From: Siderastrea siderea
Taxonomy: Eukaryota; Cnidaria; Anthozoa; Scleractinia; Rhizangiidae
Assembly (NCBI GenBank): GCA_964030785.1
Contig: OZ034977.1
Coordinates: 25,739,652 to 25,803,651 of the forward strand
Length of the DNA: 64,000 nt
Direction: 5' to 3'
Made by a program: the position numbers and the translations under genes. Below, in pieces: positions 43,336 through 53,739 of this stretch (positions are counted from its first letter, which is position 1; every line of letters begins with the position of its first letter). The notes under the pieces are model-generated. The model did not search any database and was not told the DNA's origin. It saw nothing but the letters and a program-made list of their open reading frames with translations.

Positions 43336-44965
43336 GAAAATTAGCATTTTTGTACTAAAAAAATATCCATTTTTGTTCACCAGGGGACCCCTCCCCTTGT
43401 AAACTGAAGAAGAAAGCATTTAGAGCCCAAACGAAAAGTGTTTTTAAAGTACCCAGACAAAGTGTAATTCACATACACGATTTGAAGGAAATCTATTTTG
43501 TGACCAATTTGGGTTATGAGGATCTTAGAGAGACGGCCACTTAAGCGTTCCATGTAGATAACCCTTTTGGGAATTATTATTCTTGGCAGTTGCTCGTCGC
43601 TGCACGAAAATGTTTACAAAAATCGGTGTATACATTTACCAGGAGTTCTATGGCACAAAATATTTTTCGCGAGAGGAAGAACGAAGATGCCGGCGAGCTT
43701 TTTGAAATTCACCGTTTCGAGCTTTGTTTGTGCTTTAACATTTTATTCGCATTTGGATGGTTCAATAAACGTTACGTCATTAAACAGCTGATGCGGGAAA
43801 GCCCCTTCCTTGCGCCAATCCAGTGATTGAATTGCCTTAAACGAGAAGCTCAAAATTATTTCGCCAGCTGAAAATATAATGAAGCAAATAAAATATGGTT
43901 TATCAAAGACGTATCCTTGCAAGCTGGCGTTTTACAGTTTCGGCCACCTAGATTCATGGTTTTTTTTTCTATTGGGCATTATAAATAAATTGTGTGGGAT
44001 CTGTTCTGGAAAATGCCAAAAATACATTTTGCAAACATGAAACTAAGTGCCTTCAACTGTAAAACTCCATCTTGTAAGGGCCTGTCTTTGATAAACGACA
44101 GGTTTAACTTTCTTAGTAAAAGCCTGGGGGGGGCACATTGTGCCCGCGCTGACTTGAACGAATTATACCTTTTAAACGGCTTGACGAATAGTCACCAAAT
44201 CTGGTGACTTTTCCTGAAATTTATCAGAGAAAATTTTCCTGTGTCAATGACGTGTCTATGATGATTGACATTTCCATAGCAACCGTCTACTCAGGAGGTG
44301 TTTTGACCATTTTCTGTCTTTTTTCAGTCTTTTTGTTTCAGTGTTTCCCCTTCGTTTGTAAGAAGAAGATAATCCTTTACCTTTTTGTGCTTGTTTGGAT
44401 TAAGTATTTTTCTTTGAACAAATTCATATATTTTTCGATGTCGTCATTGTCAACTGGAGTCCTCGGGATTCAGGATGGCGGCTCAAAATTCAAAATGGCT
44501 GCCTTGTGACGTCATGAAACGTCATTATCGACACATCATAAACCCAATCTGTTAAGGTAATGACGTGCTATAAACGTGCCAAGTTTCATCACAAGAGCAC
44601 AAGAGCATAAATACTTTTCGAGTGCCTCCCCCCCTCCCCCCCCAGGCTCAGAAATTCCAAAAATGCCCAGGCGGAATAGGGTTAAAAAAAGAATCCTAAG
44701 TTATCAATTTGATTCACACATAACGTACCTTTGTCAAGCTGTAACATTGCGGGAGCGGGTCGCAACAGTGCTGCCCTAGGAAAATTCTCACATGCCTATT
44801 TATATTGATACCAAAAATCAATTATGTGGCTCATCCAAATTTTTATGATCACCGCATGTTTGCTTTTGCCGGGGCTTAAGGCGGTCTTCTTGTTGAGCAC
44901 CTTTGGACTTCTTTTTCCGACATGACACTGAAAAGCCCCTTATGATGGTTGTCATGAAGGTTTTA
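43336..44965. other. No gene recognised
   Basis: Short overlapping frames at 43567-43826 and 44204-44509 have no known domain. A C-rich low-complexity block is at about 44625-44645. Nothing supports a gene. Confidence 0.4.
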
Positions 44966-46478
44966 CATTACTTGCAAAAAATTTCTAACAATTATAATTT
45001 CGTACAAAAAAATGTGTCCGAAAATAAAACTGTCCGAAATTTTTAAGCGTCCGAAATTTTTACAGTACATTATAAAACTTGGGCGACGCCATCACATATT
45101 CAAGGCCAATATGCATGAGGTGTAGCTAGAATTCGGATTAGGCTTTGTCCAGATGTCATTTTATTAACAATGGAAAGGAAACATTTGTTTCTTTTATGAA
45201 AAACATAGATAAATTCCATTTTGCTGTTCCTATGTTGATTTTCGATCCAAGCCCAGTTTTATGATAATTGCATTGCCAGTGGCAGTGGTGCGAGCCCTCT
45301 TCTGCGTCATCAAAAATCAACACAATTGAAAGGTACTCTTCGTTGTCATTAGCGTGAAGTTATTCTTCATCTGTAGCTGTCGGTGACTGAGGTGATTGAT
45401 CAAGAAGCAGTTCTTTTGAATAAGCTCTTTGAGACGATAAACAAGAAACCGCTTGCTGTCGTCAATTTAAGGTGGCTCCGTAGAGTTTCTACAAAAGTGA
45501 CTACACGAACTGGCAAGACTTGCAAAAGAAGCCCTAGTTCTGTTGTCTTGCAATCTTTTTTCCTGGATTTTACCAGTAAGGTTACCAACATAATTACCCT
45601 TATTTTTCAGGTTTTGCTTCTTAGGCATAGGCTGTTGTCATGGCAACAAAGCAACTGAAAGATGACAGATATTTGCCATTAAGTCGTCTTTTTTCTTAAA
45701 TATTTTGATTTCCCTCGGTGCAATTTTTTTATACTTTCCTATTTTGTGGAAATGATTTTGACTAACATTTTGCAGGGGAAAAATATGGGGTCGTGCAGAC
45801 GGATTCACCGATATCACGTGATTTCTTATTTTTAACCATTAAACTGGATTGCTCTGACAGAATTTTTCCAAAAAATAACATGTGAAAGGTAGCGTTAGTA
45901 TCTCAAAATGTGCAAAATTAAAAAAAAAACTCACCGAACGAAACGCGAGAAAATTTACTGTTAACTTTGCTTTTTTTGGCTATGCTGACGTCATAAAAAT
46001 CAGGAAAAACCTACGATTTTATGTGAGCGCGTGCAGATTACTACAGCTCGCATCATCAGCACGCGCGCGGTCATAAAACTATAGGGAGCCACCTTAAACG
46101 TAGCTCAGAGGACTATCTCAAGCCCTCCCTTTGCAATTGGAGAAGGTCTACACTTTTCATCCCCAATTGTTGGATCGATACTGTCGAAATCTACCGAACT
46201 CTAGTTGAGACACTGCTTGAGACATTAGCTTGATTGAATTTGCGTTATTTTCTCGTCGGTGTATCCGAAAACCTTGAGGTGCAGTGAAATTATCATTTTC
46301 ACAAATCTTACTTCAGTCTAATGTTTTGTAGGCGTAAATTTACTTTAGGCACATTTCAGCAAAGCGTCCGAAAAATTGGTCCGCCTGTTTGTCCGAAATG
46401 AGAGAAAAAGTGTCCGAAAACTTAACGTCCAAAGTAAAACGTCCGAATTTTTAACATCCGAATTTTTTGCAAGTAATG
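44966..46478. mobile_element. DNA transposon with GTCCGAAA subterminal repeats
   Basis: Inverted ends CATTACTTGCAAAAAATT (44966) and its reverse complement ending GCAAGTAATG at 46478. Inward of both ends are clusters of the motif GTCCGAAA or CGTCCGAATTTTT (45018-45066; 46365-46470), as expected for transposase-binding subterminal repeats. TA flanks the left end only; the right flank is CA. There is no transposase. A second element is nested in its middle. Confidence 0.65.
45471..46093. mobile_element. TTAA-flanked MITE nested in the larger element
   Basis: TTAA at 45467-45470 and 46094-46097 flanks inverted ends GGTGGCTCCGTAGAG and CTATAGGGAGCCACC (about 13 of 15 positions paired). TTAA targets point to the piggyBac or Kolobok groups. 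No transposase is encoded; the 91-residue frame at 45383-45658 crosses the boundary and is not a gene. Confidence 0.75.
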
Positions 46479-47080
46479 CAATGTACTTATTAGTTATTTC
46501 TTCATGAAAAAAGTGACAAACTATCGATTAAAAGTACGGTTGCCTGGCCTCTGAAAGGGAATGGTTTTGTGAAGGTTCAGGTTAATTTTAATGGACTGCC
46601 TTTTGCTATAGAAACCTAATTTTCACACCTCATTTTCAGATTTGGACTGTAAAGATACATTTAGTATAATTCTTTTCAACAGCAAATGGGTGAGATCATA
46701 GTGTAAAGTAGAGCCCTACAAACACCATTTCACCGATTGGCTACACCCTTTCGAAAAATAGTGCTTTTTAAAATAGTCAGCTAGTTTGACAAACATTTCT
46801 AGCCATCTGGACACTTGTCACAACCAAGAAGCAATGTTGTGTTTCTTTAAAATCTTCAAATTTAAATGGTCTCATTTAGTTTGTTAGAAATGTGTCGGTT
46901 TGGGAAGTTTTTTTATTTACGATTTAAATATGTTTAGTGGAATGAGCGTAAAGATCTTTGCAATGTTTATGGAATTTTGTTAACTGCTTACACAGGAATG
47001 AGAAAATAATCATGTTCAGCAAATTATAGCATGCGTCTCCCCCTGCACGTCCCTATAGCTTCTTTGTATGTATTTTACAG
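46479..47080. other. No gene; upstream flank or intron of the TPR-CHAT relic
   Basis: AT-rich, ends in a splice acceptor (TGTATTTTACAG, 47080) directly ahead of the TPR coding sequence. No further exon is recognised in it. Confidence 0.4.
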
Positions 47081-49375
47081 GACTACATGGCACAAAGCAA
47101 GTTACAACTTAGAGAGAACCTCAATGAAATTATCTCAAAAGCCAAGGAAGTATCACAATAAAGACCTATCAATAGCCAAAGAAGTGGGCGATAGGGATGG
47201 AGAAGGAGGTGCCTATGGCAATCTGGGCAACGTTTATTACTGCCAAGGAGAATTCCAAGTAGCCATAGAGTATCACAATCAACACCTCTCGATAGCCAAA
47301 GAAGTAGGCGATAGGGCTGGAGAAGGAAGGGCCAGTTGCAATCTCGGTATCTCTTTCACGAGCCTATGTAAATTTTCAGAAGCCATTAAGTATCACAATA
47401 ATTACCTATCAGTAGCCAAAGAAGTGGGCAATAGGGGTGGAGAAGGAGGTGCCTATGGCAATCTCGGCAACGCTTATTACTGCAAAGGAGAATTCCAAAC
47501 AGCCATAAAGTATCACAATCAACACATGTCAATAGCCAAAGCAGTGGGCGACAGGGCTGGAGAAGGAAGGGCCTAGGGCAAACTCGGCAACGCTTATTAC
47601 AGCTTAGGGAAAGTCCAAGATGTCATAGAGTACCACAATCAACACCTGTCCATAGCCAAAGAGCTGGGCGACAGGGCTGGAGAAGGAATGGCCTATGGCA
47701 ATCTCGGCATGATTTATTACGGCTTGAAAAAATTTGAAAACGCTCTAGAGAACCACAAAAAACACCTATCAATAGCTATAGAAGAGGGCGATAGGCCTGG
47801 AGAGGGAATGGCCTGCTGTGATCTTGGCGAAGCTTGTAACGGCCTAAAGAAACTTCAAAAATCCATATTGTACCACTATAGTCACCTATCAATAACCAAA
47901 GAAGTGGGCGACCAGGTTGGAGAAGGAAAAGCCTATTGCAATCTTGGCATCTCTTATGTCGAGCTAAAACGATTACAAGAAGCCAAGGAATGTTTTCAAT
48001 CAAGTGTAGAAGTTTTCGATATTGTGAGGGCTAGTCTCGGGTTTGAAGATGCCTGGAAAATTAGTTTCCGATATCTTCATTGCTCTGTTTACAGTGGTTT
48101 GTGGAATACTTTGTTGCTCCTCCGGATGACTGATGAGGCAGCACAGCCTTTGGTTGACTGCTTAAAACTACTGTATGGTGTAAAAGCGATACTTGAACCT
48201 AAAGAAACAATTTCTTACTTCTCAATCGAATTTTCTACACAAACAGTGTTTTTAGGACTTTATTGCGACAAAATCAACTTCTGCGTATTCAACAAGAAAA
48301 ACAAAGTTGAGCATCGACAACGATAATTAGATGGAAGACGTAGAGGCGAAGATGCCATAACTGTGTTAGTGAATACTGTTTTGAAGAAAACTGGTGCGGG
48401 TGTTGGTGTTAGGGGCTCACAACATGAGTTAAATTATGACACGCCGTGCAAAAGAAGAGATGATGAGGAACCAGCACAGACTTCGCTGTGCACCACAGAC
48501 TCGTTACAGCCACTACGTGACGCAATTATTGGCCCCATTGCAGACTTGTGTCAAGGTGATGAGTTGGTCATTGGTTAGCACCATTTTCTGCTTTGAGCGC
48601 ATCTATAAGAATCCGCACTGTTCCCTCGCTAACCAGTTTAAAATTGATCACAGATTCTCCTGAGGTCTACCACAACAAAAGTGGGACACTGCTTGTGGGA
48701 GACCCGTGTCTGAAACAAGTTATGGGTAAGTGGGGTAATCCCAAGTTCAAGGAACTAAAATATGAAAGACAGGAAGTAGAGATGATAGGGGACATCCCGA
48801 AGATCCCGCCACTAACGGGTATAGAGGCAAACAAAAGCAAGGTGTTGGAACGAGTAACATCGGTTGCCCTAGTTCACATTGCAGCACATGGACGAGCAGA
48901 AACAGGGGAAATTGCTTTGGCACCAAATGAAGGGTGGGAAAGGGATCCAAGAATCATAAAATCGAGACTAAAGCTTTAGATCCCTAAAGGGGAAAACTAC
49001 ATTTTAAACATGTCAGATGTGCTAGCAGTTCGTCTGCGAGAAAGGCTTGTTGTGTCGAGTTGTTTTCACAGCGGTCGCGGAGAAGTGAAGCCTGAGGGTG
49101 TGGCCGGAATTGCCCGAGCTTTTTTGGCAGCCGGTGCTCGTTCTGTTCTCGTATCACTCTGGGCAATTTCAGACGAGGCAACCATGGAGTTCATGAAGCG
49201 TTTTTGCTAACACCTGACAGACGGAGAAAGAGCAAGTGTGGCTCTTCACCAAGCTATGAAAACTCTACGAAATTCAGAGGGGTTCTGTGCCGCAAAGTAT
49301 TGGGCTCCATTTGTACTAATTGGTGATGACGTCAAGATTGACTTTGGAAACCACGCTTCTGAGTACTGTAAGTAG
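47081..49375 (+). pseudogene. TPR-CHAT protein gene, degenerate
   Basis: Behind the acceptor at 47080 lie about seven 40-residue tetratricopeptide repeats of the GNLG.AYY.LG.FQ.AIEYHNQHLSIAKEVGDR.GEG type (47160-48010). Then comes a connector and a CHAT domain: APFSAL (48616), VPSLTSLKL, LLVGDP, VHIAAHGRAETG with catalytic His at 48887-48889, and [11 protein letters not shown] with Cys at 49061-49063. CHAT is a caspase-like protease fold; TPR-CHAT proteins act in cell-death-type signalling and are often expanded in corals. Breaks: TAG 47574, TAA 48324, a deletion/frameshift near 48580, TAG 48977, TAA 49208. The last exon seems to end at a GTAAGT donor (49368). Confidence 0.82.
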
Positions 49376-51314
49376 AGTGAAATTTAAACAATGGCAGCGA
49401 ATTTTACTTAACAAAAAATGGAGTTAGAGCTAGATGTTAATTGAGGGTGGAGTTTTACCGTTTTCTATTGTTTCCCTTGGTTGAAGGACATAACATACGT
49501 GGCTATCCTCCCACACATTTACTTTTTATTACATTACCAAACCAAAAAGAAGCAAAAAAATGCAAGAGCTAGACTGAAACGAGAGTAAAGCACGAAGAAC
49601 AGCAACAAAATTGAAAAAGAAATGTTACACAAGGCAATTTGTTAAACTTCCTCAATGCTAACATTAAGACAATCAAAAAGGTGGGAAGTACGCGTGACTG
49701 TTATAGTTTCGTGCCAAAAATTCGGCCTGCTTGTGGAATGTTTATATTTTTTTTATTAATTTTCCTTTACAGACTGAGTCATTTTACTTAAAAACAATGC
49801 ATGGCTTCAATGTTCACCAAATTATTGCTTTTAAAAGGTGAATTTGAACAATCTTTACTACAAAAACAAACACAATTTTAAAAGCTTTTGTCCCATAAAC
49901 ACATAAAGAAGTTCTTGAACGTACCTGTCCGGTAAGTAGTTCACGTATGGAATTTACGTAAAACATTCAAAATTTAAAATCGTTTACTGAATCTTGAATT
50001 GTTTTGTTGTTTTGTACTAGTTAATCCATTCACCCCCCCTCTCCCCCCCCCCCCCCACCACATACACACAATATAAGGAGATCAGTAGGCGACAATTTTT
50101 CAACGCGGAAAGCACACTGTAAAGGGCGGTAGGGGAAGATACTATAATGTGTGGATATGAAAAATTAAAATCTATCCTTTGTATATTTTCTATTTTCGAT
50201 ACGCTGTTTTTAACTCTTTCTGCCTTAATGATGTGTTATGGCATGCGACTCTGCGACAGTTTGCATTTATCATGCCTCGACAGAGGAATCGGAATACGCC
50301 ATTTTGTTTCTTATTTGTTTGTTTGTTTGTTTGTTTGTTTGTTGTTTGTTTGTTTATTTATTTGGGGAGGTCGGGGTCTACTTTACCTCAGGGGCACCTG
50401 GCGATCAAACCAATTGACATCGATGGTCTCAGTCTTGACACTAACCAACTATGACTAAGACAACCTTACAATGACATACTATGACTAAGATTACTATGAC
50501 TTATGTCAATCACATCACATAATTTCTGTTTACTTATTTGTATTTTACTTTTTTACAGAGGGCCAATTATCAAGTGAGGGACGGACTTGATGAGCCAAAG
50601 TTAGTCAACGTTAGTTTCGGTTTTGTTAAAATGAATAAAAGTACCAAAAACGGTATTTCTGAAACGCTATTCTGATTATGTTGTCTACCTGTTTGTATCT
50701 GAGATATAATTGTGTATCCTTGCGCTGTAAATAATGTACAGATTATGGCCTATACGTGTTTGTTAAGGATCAGTTTATTAAGGTGTTGTAAACTTATATG
50801 TAACAATTATACCCAGCGAGAAATGTAAATGAAATTTCAAAAACGTACGGTAGTATATAGCCTCTCGTCAATAGACAAAAGCAAATTCTCGTAGAAGGTA
50901 GGCCAGAACAACTTGGTACTTTCAGTAGTGTATAGGTTCTTTACAAGAGACTTATGCAATTTTTTTAATGTTGGCCACAGTTGCGTTTTACAGTAGTAGA
51001 CAGGCTCTTGGCGATATACTAGAGCAATTTTTGTTGAAAGTGGTCACATGTTGTGCCAAAATCAAATTTAGGTCATTGACAGAGCTGAGGCGTTACAGCC
51101 GAGGAAGCATATCGCGAATAATTACCTTGGTGAGTCCTTTTATGAGATACTCCACAACATCCCCGGACTGGCTGTTTAGAGTCGTCGGAGTAGGCCAAAA
51201 CGACATTCTTCAAGCTATTAACTTAACACAAGTCTGTTCCCGTTCTGTTTTTTGCACTACTATTCAGTTGCATTAGACTCTGTAGGTTATCCCATTCCAT
51301 TTTCTCGGTTGTTA
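49376..51314. other. No gene; TTTG microsatellite and C run
   Basis: A C run (about 50037-50056) and a (TTTG)n microsatellite (50307-50361) are the only structured features. The Phe/Cys/Val-rich frames over the microsatellite are artefacts. Confidence 0.5.
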
Positions 51315-51803
51315 CAGTTGACTCCCGATAACTCAAAACTTTTAAGGCAAATCAAAAAAGGTTCGAGTTATCGGGGGATAGGATTCCTGCTGACACCACG
51401 TATTACATGATTCTCACAGGAAGAACTGACACGTTTTGTGTGCCAAAACACCAGGAAACTGAAGAAATTGACACAAAGGACAATTAAACACTTCAAAACT
51501 ACAATGCTCTGCTCGATTCTTCGAAAATTGATTCAAAATAAATTCGGTGTTATGGAGAATGTTTTGTCTCATTACCCTTTGACAAACGAAGTTCGAGTTA
51601 TCGAGGGTTAAATTATAAGGAAAATAACCTGAAGGGAATTGGAATTCACTTCGAGTTAGCGGGAGGTTCGAGTTATCGAGGGTTCAAGTTATTGAGGGTA
51701 AAATTACAGTAAATGTGTGGAGCAAATCCAGGGGAAATCAATTTTGGTTCGAGTTAGCGCGAGCTGCGAGTTACCGAGGGTTCGAGGTACCGGGAGTCAA
51801 ATG
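51315..51803. mobile_element. pogo/Tigger-like MITE with CGAGTTATCGAGGG repeats
   Basis: Ends CAGTTGACTCCCGATAACTC and, from the right, CATTTGACTCCCGGTACCTC are inverted repeats flanked by TA (51313-51314; 51804-51805). pogo-group elements commonly begin CAGTTGA...TATAACTCGAA. Six or more internal copies of TTCGAGTTATCGAGGGTT-like sequence act as subterminal repeats. No transposase is present. Confidence 0.8.
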
Positions 51804-52225
51804 TATGTTGAATCGCTTCAATGGCATCAAGCAACGGTAACTGACGGTACTCAACCGGGTTACATCTCAAACTGTTTGTCTGTGTGGAACGTAACGGGCT
51901 CAAGTACCACGGGTTTCTGTCCGTGCCTTATAATTACAGGGGAACCACTAATAATATATAGATTTAGTCAAGCCTAAAAGCGGAGTCCCGCTTTTTTATT
52001 TTGCCTCTTTTTTAACTGCTGGAACTTATTTAATTTTGTAAACTAATTCCCCCACCCCCCCCCCCCCGGCTTCCAAAAAAAAAAAAGAAAGAGAAAAAAA
52101 GGGAAAAAAGTCGAACCGCCGCGACGCCCACCCACCGGAATGACGAGGGATTGCGCTAACCGCTGCACAACATCCGCTATAGCACATAGTTGGGTTTTGC
52201 TGTTCATTGATCGCAGCTCGATTGA
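51804..52225. other. Flank of the LINE; no gene
   Basis: Contains the second copy of the dispersed AGATTTAGTCAAG motif (51961), a C run with an A-rich block (52053-52105) and no coding sequence. The start of the LINE 5'UTR lies somewhere here. Confidence 0.4.
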
Positions 52226-52560
52226 CATATACACGGGTGTTTTTCTTGGGGAAATGTGCTCGGACCACCATGGTTGTAGACAGAAAATACCGGAAGGCAA
52301 TAGCTCTGCTACGTTTCACGTCCGAACCATTGCCAAATGCTGCGAATTCAACCGATGTACTTTCTGACTCAATTCGCTGTTACGCGAGTTACGCAAGCTA
52401 CTGTGTTACGGTAAACACGGGTGTTTTTCCTGGGAAAATGTGTTCGAACCGCCGCAAAAACCATGGTTGTGGACAGAAAAAAACAGAAGGCACTATCTCT
52501 GCTAGGTTTGGAGTCAGGACCGCTGCAAATGCTGTGTGCTGAAGCGCTGTGCCGACCGAG
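52226..52560 (+). repeat. Two diverged tandem units in the LINE 5'UTR
   Basis: The block ACGGGTGTTTTTCTTGGG (52233) with an ATGGTTGTAGACAGAAAA downstream recurs as ACGGGTGTTTTTCCTGGG (52417) with ATGGTTGTGGACAGAAAA. The period is about 184 bp and identity about 75-80 percent by eye. It resembles the promoter monomers known from some L1 families. Confidence 0.75.
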
Positions 52561-52692
52561 CTCGCAGCAGAACCGACTCCTCGAAGGCAAATTCGTGACT
52601 TGAACTCTTCGCCTTCCACCAAAAAGACAACTGAGTTTTATTTTGAACTTTTTCTTTCCATTAATGTTGTCTCTGCTAAAACGCGAGTCACC

Positions 52693-53310
52693 ATGCTATT
52701 TCGGGCCAAAAACGCGGGATACAGCACAATGGTGAACTCGCTCAAACGAGCAGTTCGAAAGGCCGAAGACGAAATCGATGGCCTTTATCAAGAAATTGAT
52801 GATCTCACCAGCGATCTCGGAACAGCTATCAATCAATTTGATGACCTAGAACAATATACTCGAAAACACAACCTTGAAATCCACGGAATTTCCGAGTCAC
52901 CGGAAGAAAATGTCGCTGAGAAAGTCATCAAGCTTGCCAAAGTGGTCAACGTTCACATCACCGATAACGACATAGACATATGCCACAGGATGTCTTCACG
53001 AAGACCAGACGCCCCCAAACCAATCATAGTTCGCTTCAGGTCCTACAGAGCGAAAAGCGAACTTTACAAAGCAAGAAAACATCTTAAATCAGTAAGTCTG
53101 AAAAACTTTTTCAATAACACAGATGCTGTTTATATTAACGAAAATCTAACAAACTACAGGCGCGATCTTTTTGCTAAAGCAAGAAAGTTCAAAAAAGATC
53201 ATAACTGGCAGAACGCATGGACTGTGGACGGTAAAATTTTTATTAGAAAGTCTCAAAGCGATCCTGCTATTAGAATCTACAATGCCGAAGACCTAAGAAA
53301 TTGCCTCTAA
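52693..53310 (+). CDS. LINE ORF1 protein (L1-like)
   Basis: 205 residues from the first in-frame ATG (MLFRAKNAGYS). A coiled coil rich in Glu/Asp/Leu (VRKAEDEIDGLYQEIDDLTSDL, about residues 22-55) leads into the conserved LEQYTRKHNLEIHGI and an RNA-recognition-like core with RRPDAPKPIIVRFRSYRAK. It ends with a basic C-terminal domain (YRRDLFAKARKFKK). L1 ORF1 proteins trimerise through the coiled coil and bind LINE RNA. No break is seen. The open frame extends upstream to 52549, but without an ATG. Confidence 0.85.
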   Translation: MLFRAKNAGYSTMVNSLKRAVRKAEDEIDGLYQEIDDLTSDLGTAINQFDDLEQYTRKHNLEIHGISESPEENVAEKVIKLAKVVNVHITDNDIDICHRMSSRRPDAPKPIIVRFRSYRAKSELYKARKHLKSVSLKNFFNNTDAVYINENLTNYRRDLFAKARKFKKDHNWQNAWTVDGKIFIRKSQSDPAIRIYNAEDLRNCL

Positions 53311-53739
53311 TTTGTTATCATAAAGCCTTTTTTTCTCCCTCGCCAATTATGCTAATATGTAAGCTTTCCCTTTTTTTCGACGCCTCGCCATCCTTTGCTT
53401 TCACTTATTAATCTAATCTTTGCGGAGAGTTTTTGTGGGAGGGTGTTGTATGTCTTGGCATAGCAACCTATTGCTATTCAATAATGTTTTTCGTTTTTCC
53501 CTCCTATACAATAAGCTGCTTCGCAGCTTAATTAGTGTTCCTTTTATGTTAAGTGTCAGTTGTAGCGTACTTTTGTTTTTATTTACAATCCATTTTCACC
53601 TAACTTTTTCCTTCTTTAATTGCAATGTACATACCATTCTTATAAAGACTCCGATTGCAAAGCTAAACGCTATCGAAGTGTTGCAGAGTGCGGTACACGA
53701 ATATCTCTCGGGAATGAAATTCATAAATCTAACCTCAAC

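Noticed and set aside
50147..50458. 103- and 91-residue frames rich in Val/Cys/Phe/Leu
   Set aside because: They are driven by the (TTTG)n microsatellite.
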